A DNA stretch of 64,000 nucleotides from CAUPWF01 sp964369775 (GTDB lineage Bacteria; Bacillota; Clostridia; Lachnospirales; Lachnospiraceae): positions 12,063 through 76,062 of the forward strand of contig CAYJHQ010000010.1 in NCBI GenBank assembly GCA_964369775.1. The letters run 5' to 3'. The notes beneath the pieces are model-generated. The model saw nothing but the letters and a program-made list of their open reading frames with translations, was not told where the DNA came from and ran no database searches. Positions 1-9,327 of the stretch are shown here, piece by piece; within the stretch, counting starts at the first letter, position 1; the number at the start of each line of letters is the position of its first letter. A program made the position numbers and the translations under genes.

Positions 1-942
1 ACATTTGTTGGAGTTATAGAGGAGGGAGATCATTATATAAACGGTTTGAGCGCTCCAGGAGTGCTTATAGCACCTGTAACAGTAGAGAGTCGTTTGCCAG
101 ATGAATACACTATAACATTTGATGGTAACGGAGCAGATACGGCGCCAAACCCTGCTACAGCCACTACAAAATATCATATGCTAAATGCAAGTGGTCTGCC
201 TGTAGTTTCTAGAGCTGGATATGAATTTGCAGGTTGGTATGATGCAGTGGCAGGCGGAAATAAAGTTGATGAGAAAACCTTCTTTGATAGAGATACTAAA
301 GTTTATGCTCAGTGGATAAAAATCGTTGAGGTACATTTCTTCCCACATGGAGGCACTGTAACCCCAAATGTAATGAGTACAAAGATGGGAACTTTACCGA
401 CGCTACCTACACCTGTTTTGGATACCTATACATCTACAGGGTGGTATAACAGGTCTGGTCAGGTTACAACAGACACAGTGTTTAACAAAAATTCTGCGGT
501 ACTGGCAATGTGGGAAGCCACGGTGTATACTGTAAGATTTGATCCAGACGGAGGCACAGTTTCACAAGAAAGTCAGAAGACAGATAACCATCAACTAGCT
601 AATCTTCCGACATCTACCAAAGATGGCTATGTCTTCCTTGGATGGTATATGGGGGATACATTGGTAGACACACAGACAAAATTCCTTGAAGACACAACTG
701 TGACTGCAAAGTGGAGGCACACACCAAGTGTTTCGGAAGATCCGGTAGATCCTGAGCTAACTCCGCCGATAGATCCGACAAACCCGATAGACCCAATAGA
801 TCCGACAGACACAACAGACCCAACGTCGCCACCTACAGGTGATACATCTGATAGGGCTCTCTGGATAGCGTTACTTGCAATGTCATCAGTGGGCATAATT
901 TGCTTAATATCTAAAAAAAGAAGGATAAATAAACGGTGGTAG
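1..942 (+). CDS. InlB B-repeat surface protein, 3' part (5' end outside window)
   Basis: The frame is open from the first base, so this is the C-terminal part of a larger secreted protein. Three Listeria-Bacteroides (InlB B-type) repeat units are visible, each starting near YTITFDGNG, EVHFFPHGG or YTVRFDPDGG and ending in a GWY...W pattern. A Pro/Asp/Thr-rich linker of PIDPTNPIDPIDP type follows. The end is a sorting-like signal: PPTGD, a hydrophobic stretch (ALWIALLAMSSVGIICLI) and a KKRR tail. This suggests a sortase-anchored cell-wall adhesin or surface protein. PPTGD differs from LPXTG but similar variants occur in Clostridia. The ligand is unknown. A hairpin terminator follows about 80 bases downstream. 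Confidence 0.85.
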   Translation, partial: TFVGVIEEGDHYINGLSAPGVLIAPVTVESRLPDEYTITFDGNGADTAPNPATATTKYHMLNASGLPVVSRAGYEFAGWYDAVAGGNKVDEKTFFDRDTKVYAQWIKIVEVHFFPHGGTVTPNVMSTKMGTLPTLPTPVLDTYTSTGWYNRSGQVTTDTVFNKNSAVLAMWEATVYTVRFDPDGGTVSQESQKTDNHQLANLPTSTKDGYVFLGWYMGDTLVDTQTKFLEDTTVTAKWRHTPSVSEDPVDPELTPPIDPTNPIDPIDPTDTTDPTSPPTGDTSDRALWIALLAMSSVGIICLISKKRRINKRW

Positions 943-1019
943 GAAATAGATAGATCCCAATAAAGGGAGACGATTACAAGTAGATTAAAAAAGCTGTAGA
1001 GGTACTAAGAAATTACATT

Positions 1020-1051
1020 AAAAGGGTCATATCTATTGATATGGCTCTTTT
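1020..1051 (+). terminator. Rho-independent-type terminator after the surface protein
   Basis: A 14-base arm (AAAAGGGTCATATC), the loop TATT and the arm GATATGGCTCTTTT form a hairpin with G:U pairs that ends in a short T-run. Confidence 0.7.
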
Positions 1052-1380
1052 GATTTCTAGAAAACTTAAAGTATACAAGAGTTAATAGAACAACTGTAGG
1101 TTATATTAAGAACATTAAATATAATTCAGGAATCATCAGATAAGGTAGATTCCGCTGGTAATAATATATGAATTGGCGATTGTCTAATACTTTTTGATAT
1201 GATACAATTTTGAAAGAATATTACATGGTTTGATGAGCTGTTGGGATGGAATTCTAAATAAAAGAAAGTGGTTTCAGTTTATTTGTTTTGTTAAATATAG
1301 AAAGTATGAAAATCAGTGCATCTAAGATATAAAGTAGCACTGGTTTTTCTGAAAATAAAATAAGTAGAGAGGGAAATGCT
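1052..1380. other. Non-coding gap between surface protein and sugar locus
   Basis: This is AT-rich DNA with no convincing gene. A poor promoter-like match (TTGGCG near 1173, TATGAT near 1198, spacing 19) lies here. The start at 1381 has a ribosome site (GAGAGGG) immediately upstream. No riboswitch or clear operator was recognised. Confidence 0.5.
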
Positions 1381-2355
1381 ATGAAAAAGGACAACAAAAC
1401 AGCTATAACAGCATTTATATGGCTAATAATTTTGATAGGTATTGTGGTGTCAATGACTTATGCGTTACAAGAAATAGATACAGTAGCTAAAAAAGAAAAG
1501 GAACAATTAGTATTTGGTGCAACATATATGACTATGGATTCGCCATATTATGAAGCTTTGAATTTTTCGATGGAAGAAGTAATTGAAGCAAATGGGGATG
1601 TATTATTAGTAAGAGATCCAATTAGGAATCAAGAAAAACAAAATGAACAAATACTAGATTTTATAGACAAAGGAGTAGATGCAATATTTGTAACACCTGT
1701 TGATTGGGTAGAAATAAGTACTGTCCTAAGAATTTGTAAGGAAAAGGAGGTACCAGTATTTGTAGTAGATTCTCCTGTTTATGAAGATGAATTAGTTGTA
1801 TCTACAATTGTCTCTGATAACTATAATAGTGGAGTACTAATTGCAAAAGATATGATGCAAAAAAAAGATAGTGCCAATATAGCAATTGTGAGTGAAAGAA
1901 ATATCAACGCATTAGAATCTAGAGTTCAAGGGTTTTTAGACACAATAGAGGGGAAAGAGAATTATGAAGTAGTATCTAATCGTACACAAGCGTGGGACTT
2001 GCAATCATCGATGGACGTGATGCAGAGTGTGATAGAGAGTGGGCAATCGTTTGATGTGGTAATAGGAGCGAATGATACAATTGTATTAGGTGGATTAGCA
2101 GCATTACAAAAAAACAAAATTGAAGATGAGATTCTGCTATATGGAGTAGATGGTTCGCCTGATTGTAAAGCAATGATTAATGAAGGGTATTTGGAAGGTT
2201 CAGTTGCACAATTTCCATATGTATTAGGAAGAGCTGCAGTTAATACCGCGTATGAATATCTGGATGGAGAAATAGTAAAGAAAGAGTATGTAATTGAAAC
2301 AGAGTTAATAACGAAAAGGAACCTAGAAAAGTTTGATATAACAGGATGGCAGTAA
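1381..2355 (+). CDS. Membrane-anchored RbsB-like sugar-binding protein (sensor component)
   Basis: The N-terminus has a single hydrophobic segment (about residues 9-30) without a lipobox Cys, followed by a type 1 periplasmic-binding fold. Family features include FGATYMTMDSPYY, an IFVTPVDW strand, a GANDTIVLGGLAAL motif and YGVDGSPD near the C-terminus. It is a homologue of the lipoprotein at 5760 but uncleaved, and it lies three bases upstream of a histidine kinase. The arrangement resembles the XylFII-LytS three-component xylose sensor of Clostridium, where an anchored binding protein passes the sugar signal to the kinase. I infer that it senses the sugar imported by the transporter downstream. 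The ligand is not determinable from sequence. Confidence 0.85.
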   Translation: MKKDNKTAITAFIWLIILIGIVVSMTYALQEIDTVAKKEKEQLVFGATYMTMDSPYYEALNFSMEEVIEANGDVLLVRDPIRNQEKQNEQILDFIDKGVDAIFVTPVDWVEISTVLRICKEKEVPVFVVDSPVYEDELVVSTIVSDNYNSGVLIAKDMMQKKDSANIAIVSERNINALESRVQGFLDTIEGKENYEVVSNRTQAWDLQSSMDVMQSVIESGQSFDVVIGANDTIVLGGLAALQKNKIEDEILLYGVDGSPDCKAMINEGYLEGSVAQFPYVLGRAAVNTAYEYLDGEIVKKEYVIETELITKRNLEKFDITGWQ

Positions 2356-2358
2356 AAT

Positions 2359-3678
2359 ATGAATGATAAGAAAATGAGAACAATGAAGTACTTAATGCTT
2401 CTAGTGAATTTTACTATTGTATATTATTTAGCACTGATAATCTATACTGTGACAAATAAATTATGCATAAGTTATGAGAGTAGAAGTTTTTTGGATAGAG
2501 TGGATGCATTGCCTAAAAATCCGTTAGAGTTGATGATAACTATAGCAATATTACTGGTAGTGTTAGTGGTTGACTTTCTATTGCGAGAATATAGATTTTT
2601 TCAAAATAAAAAAATAATATATGCGCTCTTACTTTTAGATGTATGTGTAAGTATAGGGATTATTATACTTCTAGATTTCAATTACAATGGGATAGTGCTA
2701 TTAGTTTTTGCAAATGTAATATACTATGTGGAAGACAAGAGCAAGTACATATATCTAGTGTTGGCAATTCTGTTTTTTGTAGGAACAGATTTTCAATTGA
2801 TATCTATAAACTATGATTTGTTTTCACTTACAGATTATTTACAGTTTTATGACGAGAGCAATCAGCAGCAGCTAACAGCTTTTTTCAATTTGTTAGTATC
2901 TGCCAATATAATGTTGTTTATTATGTTTTGTATTTTTGTAATACAAGAGCAAAAAGGAATTATTGACGAGGTGAATTTTCTTTATAAGAAATTAAGTGAT
3001 ACTAATAAAGAATTAGAGACAGCTGTGGAGGAACTAAAAACTGTAGCAGATATAAAAGAGGAAATGGGGAAGACAAAAGAGCGGAACAGATTAGCGAGAG
3101 AGATTCACGATACATTGGGACACTCTTTGACGGGGATATCTGTAGGGATAGATGCATGCATTGCAATTATAGACTTAGAACCTAAAAAGACAAAGGAACA
3201 ACTACAGATGTTAGCATCCGTGACTAGATCTGGAATACAAGATATTCGCAGATCAGTTAACGAATTAAGACCAGATGCGTTAGAGCAACAATTGTTGTTT
3301 AATGCAATTAAAAAAATGCTATCAGAGTTTAAAACTATTACAAATGCAGAGATAAATTTTCAACATAACATAACGGGCATGCGGTTTAGTGAAGATGAAG
3401 AGAATACAGTGTTTCGAATTATTCAAGAAAGCGTCACAAATTCTGTCCGGCATGGAAGGGCGAAAAAGGTTAATGTAAGTGCTTTTTTTGAGTCAGACAA
3501 TATAGAAGTCAGAATCTTAGATGATGGAATGGGGTGCATGACTATAAAAAAAGGGTTTGGCACGACTCATATGAAAGAGAGAGTGCAAATGTTGGGAGGG
3601 ACGATTTGCTTTAAATCAGAGTATGGTTTTGAAGTAATTGCATTGATACCAATTAGATGGAGGGAAGAAGATGATTAA
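2359..3678 (+). CDS. Sensor histidine kinase, NarL/LytS-partner type (HisKA_3)
   Basis: The N-terminal half has about six membrane segments (residues roughly 10-195) with little extracytoplasmic sequence. This fits a kinase that takes its signal from a separate binding protein. A coiled-coil linker (about 200-240) leads to the HisKA_3 box AREIHDTLGHSL with phospho-acceptor His250. The ATPase domain shows the N-box (IQESVTNSVRHG) and the ILDDGMG loop. Its end overlaps the response regulator by eight bases, so the two are translationally coupled. Together with the preceding binding protein it probably forms a three-component sugar-sensing system controlling the genes downstream. Confidence 0.9.
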   Translation: MNDKKMRTMKYLMLLVNFTIVYYLALIIYTVTNKLCISYESRSFLDRVDALPKNPLELMITIAILLVVLVVDFLLREYRFFQNKKIIYALLLLDVCVSIGIIILLDFNYNGIVLLVFANVIYYVEDKSKYIYLVLAILFFVGTDFQLISINYDLFSLTDYLQFYDESNQQQLTAFFNLLVSANIMLFIMFCIFVIQEQKGIIDEVNFLYKKLSDTNKELETAVEELKTVADIKEEMGKTKERNRLAREIHDTLGHSLTGISVGIDACIAIIDLEPKKTKEQLQMLASVTRSGIQDIRRSVNELRPDALEQQLLFNAIKKMLSEFKTITNAEINFQHNITGMRFSEDEENTVFRIIQESVTNSVRHGRAKKVNVSAFFESDNIEVRILDDGMGCMTIKKGFGTTHMKERVQMLGGTICFKSEYGFEVIALIPIRWREEDD

Positions 3679-4324
3679 CGTCGTAATAGTAGATGACCAG
3701 GAATTAATACGAGAAAGTTTGAAAATTGTTTTAAATAGTAAAGAACATTTAGAGGTAATTGGTGCTCTGTCAAATGGAGTAGAGGTTTTAGAATTTGTTG
3801 AAAAAGAAAAGCCACACGTATTACTAATGGACATAAGGATGCCGCAGATGGATGGCGTACAGTGTACAAAGGTGATTAAGGAAAAATATCCAGAAATAAA
3901 AATTATAATATTAACAACTTTTGATGATGATGAGTACGTATTTAATGCACTTAAATACGGGGCGAGTGGATACTTACTAAAGGGGGTATCTATGGATGGA
4001 CTCGTAGATGCGATAGATACAGTATATAAAGGACAAGCTATGATTAATCCAGATATTGCAACAAAAGTATTTACATTATTTTCAAAAATGGCTAAAACAG
4101 GAGGAAAGGTTCCTCTTTTAGAAAGTGGAATAGCTAAGCTGACAAGTACAGATTGGAAAATCATACGAGAAGTGGAAAAAGGCTCTTCCAATAAAGAGAT
4201 AGCAACTAACCTAAATTTGTCAGTTGGTACTGTGCGAAATTACTTGAGCACTATATTGAGTAAATTGGAATTACGAGACAGAACTCAATTGGCTATATGG
4301 GCACTACAAACGAGTCTGGAATAA
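3671..4324 (+). CDS. Response regulator, NarL/FixJ family (REC-LuxR HTH)
   Basis: A receiver domain occupies residues about 1-120, with acidic pocket VDDQE near the start, phospho-acceptor Asp54 in LLMDIRMPQMDG and a conserved Lys in YLLKG. A LuxR-type helix-turn-helix lies at about 150-210 (EVEKGSSNKEIATNLNLSVGTVRNYLS, given here as its key span from residue 165). It overlaps the end of the kinase gene and is its cognate regulator. The likely targets are the solute-binding protein and ABC operon directly downstream, which is an inference from position. Confidence 0.92.
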   Translation: MINVVIVDDQELIRESLKIVLNSKEHLEVIGALSNGVEVLEFVEKEKPHVLLMDIRMPQMDGVQCTKVIKEKYPEIKIIILTTFDDDEYVFNALKYGASGYLLKGVSMDGLVDAIDTVYKGQAMINPDIATKVFTLFSKMAKTGGKVPLLESGIAKLTSTDWKIIREVEKGSSNKEIATNLNLSVGTVRNYLSTILSKLELRDRTQLAIWALQTSLE

Positions 4325-4336
4325 GAAGGAAAATTT

Positions 4337-5656
4337 ATGAAGAAGAAATGGGCAATTGGATTTAGCGTGCTAACTATCCTTATAGCGTGCGTTTTCTTGT
4401 GGGAAGAAAATAGTAGAGAAATTCATCTGCAATTGGGAATTTTTGTAGGAAGTAATTGGACAGCAGGTTCTACTGATACATATCAAATAGTAGATCAAGT
4501 AATTGAAGAATTTGAAGAAGAGTATCCAGATGTTAAAGTGTTTTATGAGACGGGAATCATTAGAAGTGATTATTCTGAGTGGTATGCACAAGAACTGCTA
4601 GAGGGAGAGGACTTAGATGTTGTAATGATTTTATCTGAGGATTTTGAAAGGTTAGTGAGTCTTGGAACTGTCAAGGAGTTGACAGAGTTGATTGAAGAAG
4701 ATGAAGAATTTGATGAAAGTTATTACTACCAATCAGCATTAGAAACTGGAGAAATGAATGGTGCTCAATTTGCACTTCCCTATGAGGTTGTTCCAGATGT
4801 GATGGTTGTAAATAAAACTTTATTAGAAAAAGAAGGTTTTGAGATTCCAGAAAGTGATTGGACGTGGGAAAATCTTCTTGAAATTGCGGAAGGCGTGACA
4901 AAGGATAGTGATGGGGATGGTAATTTAGATCAATTTGCAGTGTATCAATATGAATGGGAAGATGCAGTGTATTCAAATGGAGCGAAGGTATTTAATGCAC
5001 ACGGAAGTGAATCCTATATGGCTAGTAGTGAAATTCAAGAATCAATAGAGTTTACAAAGAAACTAAATCTACTAAATAATGGTTATAATGTGACACAAAG
5101 CGATTTTGATAGTGGGAAAGTGGCATTTATGCCGATGTCATTTGCTGAGTATAGGACTTATAAAACATATCCTTATAAAGTGAATAGCTTTTTAGAATTT
5201 GAGTGGGATTGTATTCCGATGCCAGCAGGACCAAGCGGAGGCAATTGCTCTCAGGTAGACGCTTTGTTGCTAGGGATTAGTGAGAATACAAATCATGAAA
5301 AGCTAGCTTGGGAATTGTTAAAATTATTTGCTTATGACAATAGAACACAAATGGATGTGCTGCGCTATTCGCAAGGGGCTTCAGGGATAAAGGCAGTTAC
5401 AAATTCAAATGAAGCAGAGTATATATTACAAAAAGATATGAGTGATGAAGAAGTGAAGATTGATATGCAAATTTTAGATACAGTGATTGAGAATGGAATT
5501 GTGGTGCCTAAGTTTTCTAAATATGAGGAGGCAATGGTTCTTATGGACAATCAAGTTCGAAATATTATAAATGATGATATGAGCATTGAAAACACTTTAA
5601 AAATACTTGAACGAGAAATGGATGAATTTTTAAATGAATATACAGCTGAAGAATAA
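4337..5656 (+). CDS. Orphan family 1 solute-binding lipoprotein
   Basis: The N-terminus has a signal segment ending in a lipobox-like LIAC (Cys18). The body looks like a family 1 carbohydrate-binding protein of the MalE/UgpB fold: a DTYQIVDQVIEEFEEEYPDV start, then WTWENLLEIA and a DSDGDGNLDQ loop. No MalF/MalG-type permeases are adjacent. The transporter downstream is ribose-type and has its own binding protein. It sits 12 bases behind the response regulator, so it may be a second sensory or auxiliary binding protein, or it may serve permeases elsewhere. Its separate fold from the other two binding proteins in the locus is notable. Confidence 0.82.
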   Translation: MKKKWAIGFSVLTILIACVFLWEENSREIHLQLGIFVGSNWTAGSTDTYQIVDQVIEEFEEEYPDVKVFYETGIIRSDYSEWYAQELLEGEDLDVVMILSEDFERLVSLGTVKELTELIEEDEEFDESYYYQSALETGEMNGAQFALPYEVVPDVMVVNKTLLEKEGFEIPESDWTWENLLEIAEGVTKDSDGDGNLDQFAVYQYEWEDAVYSNGAKVFNAHGSESYMASSEIQESIEFTKKLNLLNNGYNVTQSDFDSGKVAFMPMSFAEYRTYKTYPYKVNSFLEFEWDCIPMPAGPSGGNCSQVDALLLGISENTNHEKLAWELLKLFAYDNRTQMDVLRYSQGASGIKAVTNSNEAEYILQKDMSDEEVKIDMQILDTVIENGIVVPKFSKYEEAMVLMDNQVRNIINDDMSIENTLKILEREMDEFLNEYTAEE

Positions 5657-5759
5657 TAGCGGAGATGACAAATGTAATTATTAATTGGTTACAATATTCA
5701 GTTGTTAAATGAGAAAAAACTAGTAAAATATAACATATAAAATAAAAGGAGGATGTAAG

Positions 5760-6752
5760 ATGAAGAAAAAAGTGCTAGGTTTAATGTTATGTATGATGTT
5801 GGTTGGTAGTCAAATTGTTGGGTGCAGCAATGGGGACTCAAATGAGTCAACAGAAGCTGAATCGACAGACGAAGGGGCAGAAGAAGATTCAGAGGGTGGC
5901 TATAAATTTGGTTATACTTGTATGGACGGTACAAATCCTTTTTTTGTAATTTTAGAAGAGACAATTAGAGAAGGTGTTGAGGCAAATGGAGATGAGTTGA
6001 TTTCTGTAGATCCAGCAAATGATGTTTCGCTACAAATTCAACAGATTGAAGATTTGATAGCGCAAGATATCGATGCAATGTTCTTAAATCCCGCAGAAGC
6101 AGAAGGTATTTTACCAGCATTAGACGCATTAAAAGAAGCAGGAATTCCTATTATTAACTTTGATACAGAAGTAGCAGATTTAAGCTATGTGGAAAGCTAT
6201 GCAGGGTCGGATAACTATAATGCAGGAAAAGTATGTGGGGAAGATTTAGTAGAGAAGGCTCCAAATGGTGGAGACATTATCGTGTTAGATTCTCCAACAA
6301 TGAATTCAGTAGTAGATAGAACGAATGGGTTCCTTGATGCGATAGAAGGAAAAGGCTTTAACATTGTTGCACAACAAGATGCAAAAGGAAATCTAGAGCA
6401 AGCGATGGGAATAGCAGAAGACTTATTACAAGCACATCCAGACGTAGTTGCGATTTTTGGCGGAAATGATCCAACAGCACTTGGTGCTCTTGCAGCAGCA
6501 AATGCAGCAGGAATAGAAGATTGTATGATTTATGGAGTAGATGGATCGCCAGACATTAAGATGGAATTAGCATCAGGTGCCTCTTTGATTGAAGGAACAG
6601 GTGCACAATCTCCTATTAATATAGCAAAAACATCTGTTGAAGTTATGTATAAGCTATTAGACGGAGAAACTGTAGATGAAAGATATCCAGTAGAGACTTT
6701 CTTAATCACAGAAGATAATGTAGATGAGTATGGAACTGACGGATGGCAATAA
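5760..6752 (+). CDS. Ribose-type sugar ABC transporter, substrate-binding lipoprotein
   Basis: A signal peptide ends in the lipobox IVGC (Cys22), followed by a Glu/Ser/Asp-rich linker and a type 1 periplasmic-binding domain (YKFGYTCMDGTNPFFV; IFGGNDPTALGALAAANAAG; YGVDGSPDIKME). It has a strong ribosome site (AAGGAGG). It delivers a monosaccharide to the RbsA/RbsC-like pair encoded next. It is a homologue of the anchored protein at 1381, down to the shared YGVDGSPD motif, so sensor and importer probably bind the same sugar. The hairpin behind it may raise its level relative to the membrane components. Confidence 0.92.
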   Translation: MKKKVLGLMLCMMLVGSQIVGCSNGDSNESTEAESTDEGAEEDSEGGYKFGYTCMDGTNPFFVILEETIREGVEANGDELISVDPANDVSLQIQQIEDLIAQDIDAMFLNPAEAEGILPALDALKEAGIPIINFDTEVADLSYVESYAGSDNYNAGKVCGEDLVEKAPNGGDIIVLDSPTMNSVVDRTNGFLDAIEGKGFNIVAQQDAKGNLEQAMGIAEDLLQAHPDVVAIFGGNDPTALGALAAANAAGIEDCMIYGVDGSPDIKMELASGASLIEGTGAQSPINIAKTSVEVMYKLLDGETVDERYPVETFLITEDNVDEYGTDGWQ

Positions 6753-6774
6753 ATACAAAAATTAATATTTAGAG

Positions 6775-6814
6775 AAGAGGTACTTTGTTTTCGTTAGAGA
6801 ATAAGGTACCTTTT
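6775..6814 (+). promoter_or_regulatory. Intercistronic hairpin between binding protein and ATPase genes
   Basis: AAGAGGTAC...TTTTC pairs with GAATAAGGTACCTTTT across a short loop, and the right arm ends in a short T-run. The gene order continues without an obvious new promoter. It may be a partial terminator or mRNA-stabilising structure that allows higher expression of the binding protein. Confidence 0.55.
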
Positions 6815-6837
6815 ATAAAAGAAAAGAAGGTGATCAT

Positions 6838-8325
6838 TTGAGTAAAGAATCATTTTTGTTAGAGATGAAAAACATACACAAACAATTTCCTGGTGTTTAT
6901 GCATTAAAAGAAATACAGCTACAACTAAAAGCAGGAGAGGTTCATGCCCTTTTGGGAGAAAACGGAGCTGGTAAATCTACGTTAATCAAAGTCTTGGGTG
7001 GCATCTATAGTGCAGACGATGGAGAAATCACAATTGAAGGACAAAAAGTAGAAATTCAAAATGTAATAGATGCTCAGAAAAATGGTGTTGCAATTATTCA
7101 TCAAGAATTAGTATTAGTATCGCATATGACAGTTGCAGAAAATATTTTTTTGGGGAGAGAACCGAAAAAAGGTGGGTTTGTTAATATACGTTTAATGAAT
7201 GAAATGACACAAGAGTTATTAGATAGTTATGATATGAATTTTTATGCAGATACGTTAATAAAGGACTTATCAATAGCTCAGCAACAGATGGTGGAAATTG
7301 TGAAAGCGATATCCTTTAATTCTAAGATTTTGGTTATGGATGAACCAACTTCTTCGATATCAGATAAGGAAGTTTCATTTTTATTTGAAACAATGAGAAA
7401 TCTAACTAAAAAAGGCGTAGGAATTATATATATATCACATAAGATGAGTGAATTGGAAGAAATTTGTGATAGGGTAACAATACTGCGAGATGGAACATAT
7501 ATCAGTACAGAAATTGTAAAAGAGACGACAAAAGACCATTTAATTTCACTAATGGTAGGAAGAGAATTGAATAATTACTATACTAGAGATTACCTAGAGA
7601 AACAAGAAGAAATCTTAAGATGTGAAAATATTGCAGATGGAAGAAGAGTAGACGGTGCGAGTTTTAATGTTCACAAGGGTGAAATATTAGGGTTTGCAGG
7701 ACTGGTAGGTGCAGGAAGAAGTGAATTGATGAAATGCATCTTTGGTCTTACAAAAGGTTACAGTGGAGAGATTTATTTAGAAAACAGACAAGTAAGCATC
7801 ACATCTCCGACACAAGCGATGAAATTGGGGATTGCGTTAGTGCCAGAAGATAGAAAGCAAGAAGGTATATATAAGATTCAGAGTGTTCAATACAATAGTA
7901 CAATTGAAGTGCTAGATACATTTATTAAAGGTATTTTTGTTAACAACAAAAAAGAAGAAGAAATCACACAAAAATATATTGATTTAATGGCAACAAAGAC
8001 ACCGACTCAAGAACAAAAAATCGGAAATTTATCTGGGGGAAATCAACAAAAGGTAATTATAGGAAGATGGTTAGCAACAAATCCTAAAATTTTGATTCTA
8101 GATGAGCCTACACGTGGAGTAGATGTAGGAGCTAAAGCAGAGATTTATTCAATAATGAACCAATTAGCAAAAGAAGGAATGTCAATTATTATGATATCTT
8201 CAGAACTTCCAGAGATTATTAATATGAGTGATAGGGTATATGTAATGGCAGAAGGACGCATAAAGGGTTGTCTAAGTCATGAAGAATTAACACAAGAAAG
8301 TATAATGCATTTAGCTGCTAAATAG
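6838..8325 (+). CDS. Ribose-type sugar ABC transporter ATP-binding protein (RbsA-like, double cassette)
   Basis: Two ABC cassettes lie in tandem, as in RbsA/MglA. The first has Walker A GENGAGKST near residue 41 and LVMDEPTSS as Walker B. The second has the divergent Walker A GLVGAGRSE typical of this family, signature LSGGNQQKV and LILDEPTRGVDVG. The length of 495 residues is normal. The frame opens with TTG at a good spacing behind GAAGGTGATC, and no better ATG lies nearby, so a TTG start is chosen. It powers uptake with the permease 20 bases downstream. Confidence 0.95.
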   Translation: MSKESFLLEMKNIHKQFPGVYALKEIQLQLKAGEVHALLGENGAGKSTLIKVLGGIYSADDGEITIEGQKVEIQNVIDAQKNGVAIIHQELVLVSHMTVAENIFLGREPKKGGFVNIRLMNEMTQELLDSYDMNFYADTLIKDLSIAQQQMVEIVKAISFNSKILVMDEPTSSISDKEVSFLFETMRNLTKKGVGIIYISHKMSELEEICDRVTILRDGTYISTEIVKETTKDHLISLMVGRELNNYYTRDYLEKQEEILRCENIADGRRVDGASFNVHKGEILGFAGLVGAGRSELMKCIFGLTKGYSGEIYLENRQVSITSPTQAMKLGIALVPEDRKQEGIYKIQSVQYNSTIEVLDTFIKGIFVNNKKEEEITQKYIDLMATKTPTQEQKIGNLSGGNQQKVIIGRWLATNPKILILDEPTRGVDVGAKAEIYSIMNQLAKEGMSIIMISSELPEIINMSDRVYVMAEGRIKGCLSHEELTQESIMHLAAK

Positions 8326-8344
8326 GCTAAAAAAGGAGGGCAAA

Positions 8345-9316
8345 ATGAATAGTACTTCAAGAGAATTGAGAGCGATAAAGTTATTTCTAAAAGAAAATTT
8401 GGGAATAATTGTAGCATTTATAGTATTATGTTTGTTTTTAGTTATTAATCCGTCAACAAGGGACTCATTTGCGACGATGCAAAATGTATTCAATGTATTG
8501 AGACAAATTTCGACGAATCTTTATTTGGCCTGTGGTATGACGATGGTAATTATATTAGGAGGGATTGACCTTTCAGTAGGATCGATAATTGCGTTGTCAG
8601 GTTGCGTGGCAGCAGGAGGAGTAGTACGCTACAATTTGCCGATACCAGTAGCATTGCTTTTAGGTCTTTTAGTTGCTCTAATGGTTGGGATGTTTAATGG
8701 TGCGGTAATTGCAAAAACAACAATTCCACCATTTATTGTTACACTAGCTACGATGAATATTGCAAAAGGGTTAGCATATGTATACACAGGTGGTTCACCA
8801 GTACGTGTAGTAACAGAAGAGTGGCAATTTATAGGAGCAGGATATATAGGTCCAGTACCTACCCCTGTTGTAATACTAATTATTGTCTTAATAGTAACAT
8901 CGATTATTATGAACAAAACAAAGCTAGGACGACACCTTTATGCAGTGGGGGGGAATTCACAGGCAGCAGAATTTTCAGGAATATCAGTAGCTAAAGTAAA
9001 GTTTTTAGTACATACATTTTCAGGATTAATGGCAGGTTTAGCAGGTATAGTATTGGCGTCTAGGATGTATTCCGGGCAACCAACAGCAGGAGATGGCGCG
9101 GAGATGGATGCAATCGCAGCGGTTGTAGTAGGTGGAACATCTATGTCAGGTGGTAGTGGAAAAATTGGTGGAACTATCATTGGAGGATTGATTATTGGAG
9201 TGCTTAACAACGGTTTGAACTTATTAAATGTCAACTCGTTTTGGCAATATGTAGTAAAAGGAGTCGTAATACTGTTGGCTGTATTTATTGATTATATTAG
9301 AAATAAAGATAAATAG
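8345..9316 (+). CDS. Ribose-type sugar ABC transporter permease (RbsC-like)
   Basis: A 323-residue polytopic membrane protein of the BPD_transp_2 family. Recognisable family segments are GMTMVIILGGIDLSVGS, the IPPFIVTLATM motif and GRHLYAVGGN before the cytoplasmic coupling region. It has an AAAGGAGGG ribosome site. It forms the membrane channel with the RbsA-like ATPase. The next gene starts 11 bases later, so the metabolic genes are co-transcribed. Confidence 0.95.
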   Translation: MNSTSRELRAIKLFLKENLGIIVAFIVLCLFLVINPSTRDSFATMQNVFNVLRQISTNLYLACGMTMVIILGGIDLSVGSIIALSGCVAAGGVVRYNLPIPVALLLGLLVALMVGMFNGAVIAKTTIPPFIVTLATMNIAKGLAYVYTGGSPVRVVTEEWQFIGAGYIGPVPTPVVILIIVLIVTSIIMNKTKLGRHLYAVGGNSQAAEFSGISVAKVKFLVHTFSGLMAGLAGIVLASRMYSGQPTAGDGAEMDAIAAVVVGGTSMSGGSGKIGGTIIGGLIIGVLNNGLNLLNVNSFWQYVVKGVVILLAVFIDYIRNKDK

Positions 9317-9327
9317 GAGGTGGAAAG

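Noticed and set aside
627..896. Ser/Gly/Val-rich minus-strand frame over the surface protein linker
   Set aside because: It is the mirror of the repetitive Pro/Asp/Thr linker and has no independent support.
3616..4191. A 191-residue minus-strand open frame opposite the response regulator
   Set aside because: It lies fully antisense to a clear REC-LuxR gene, has no ribosome site and no recognisable domain.
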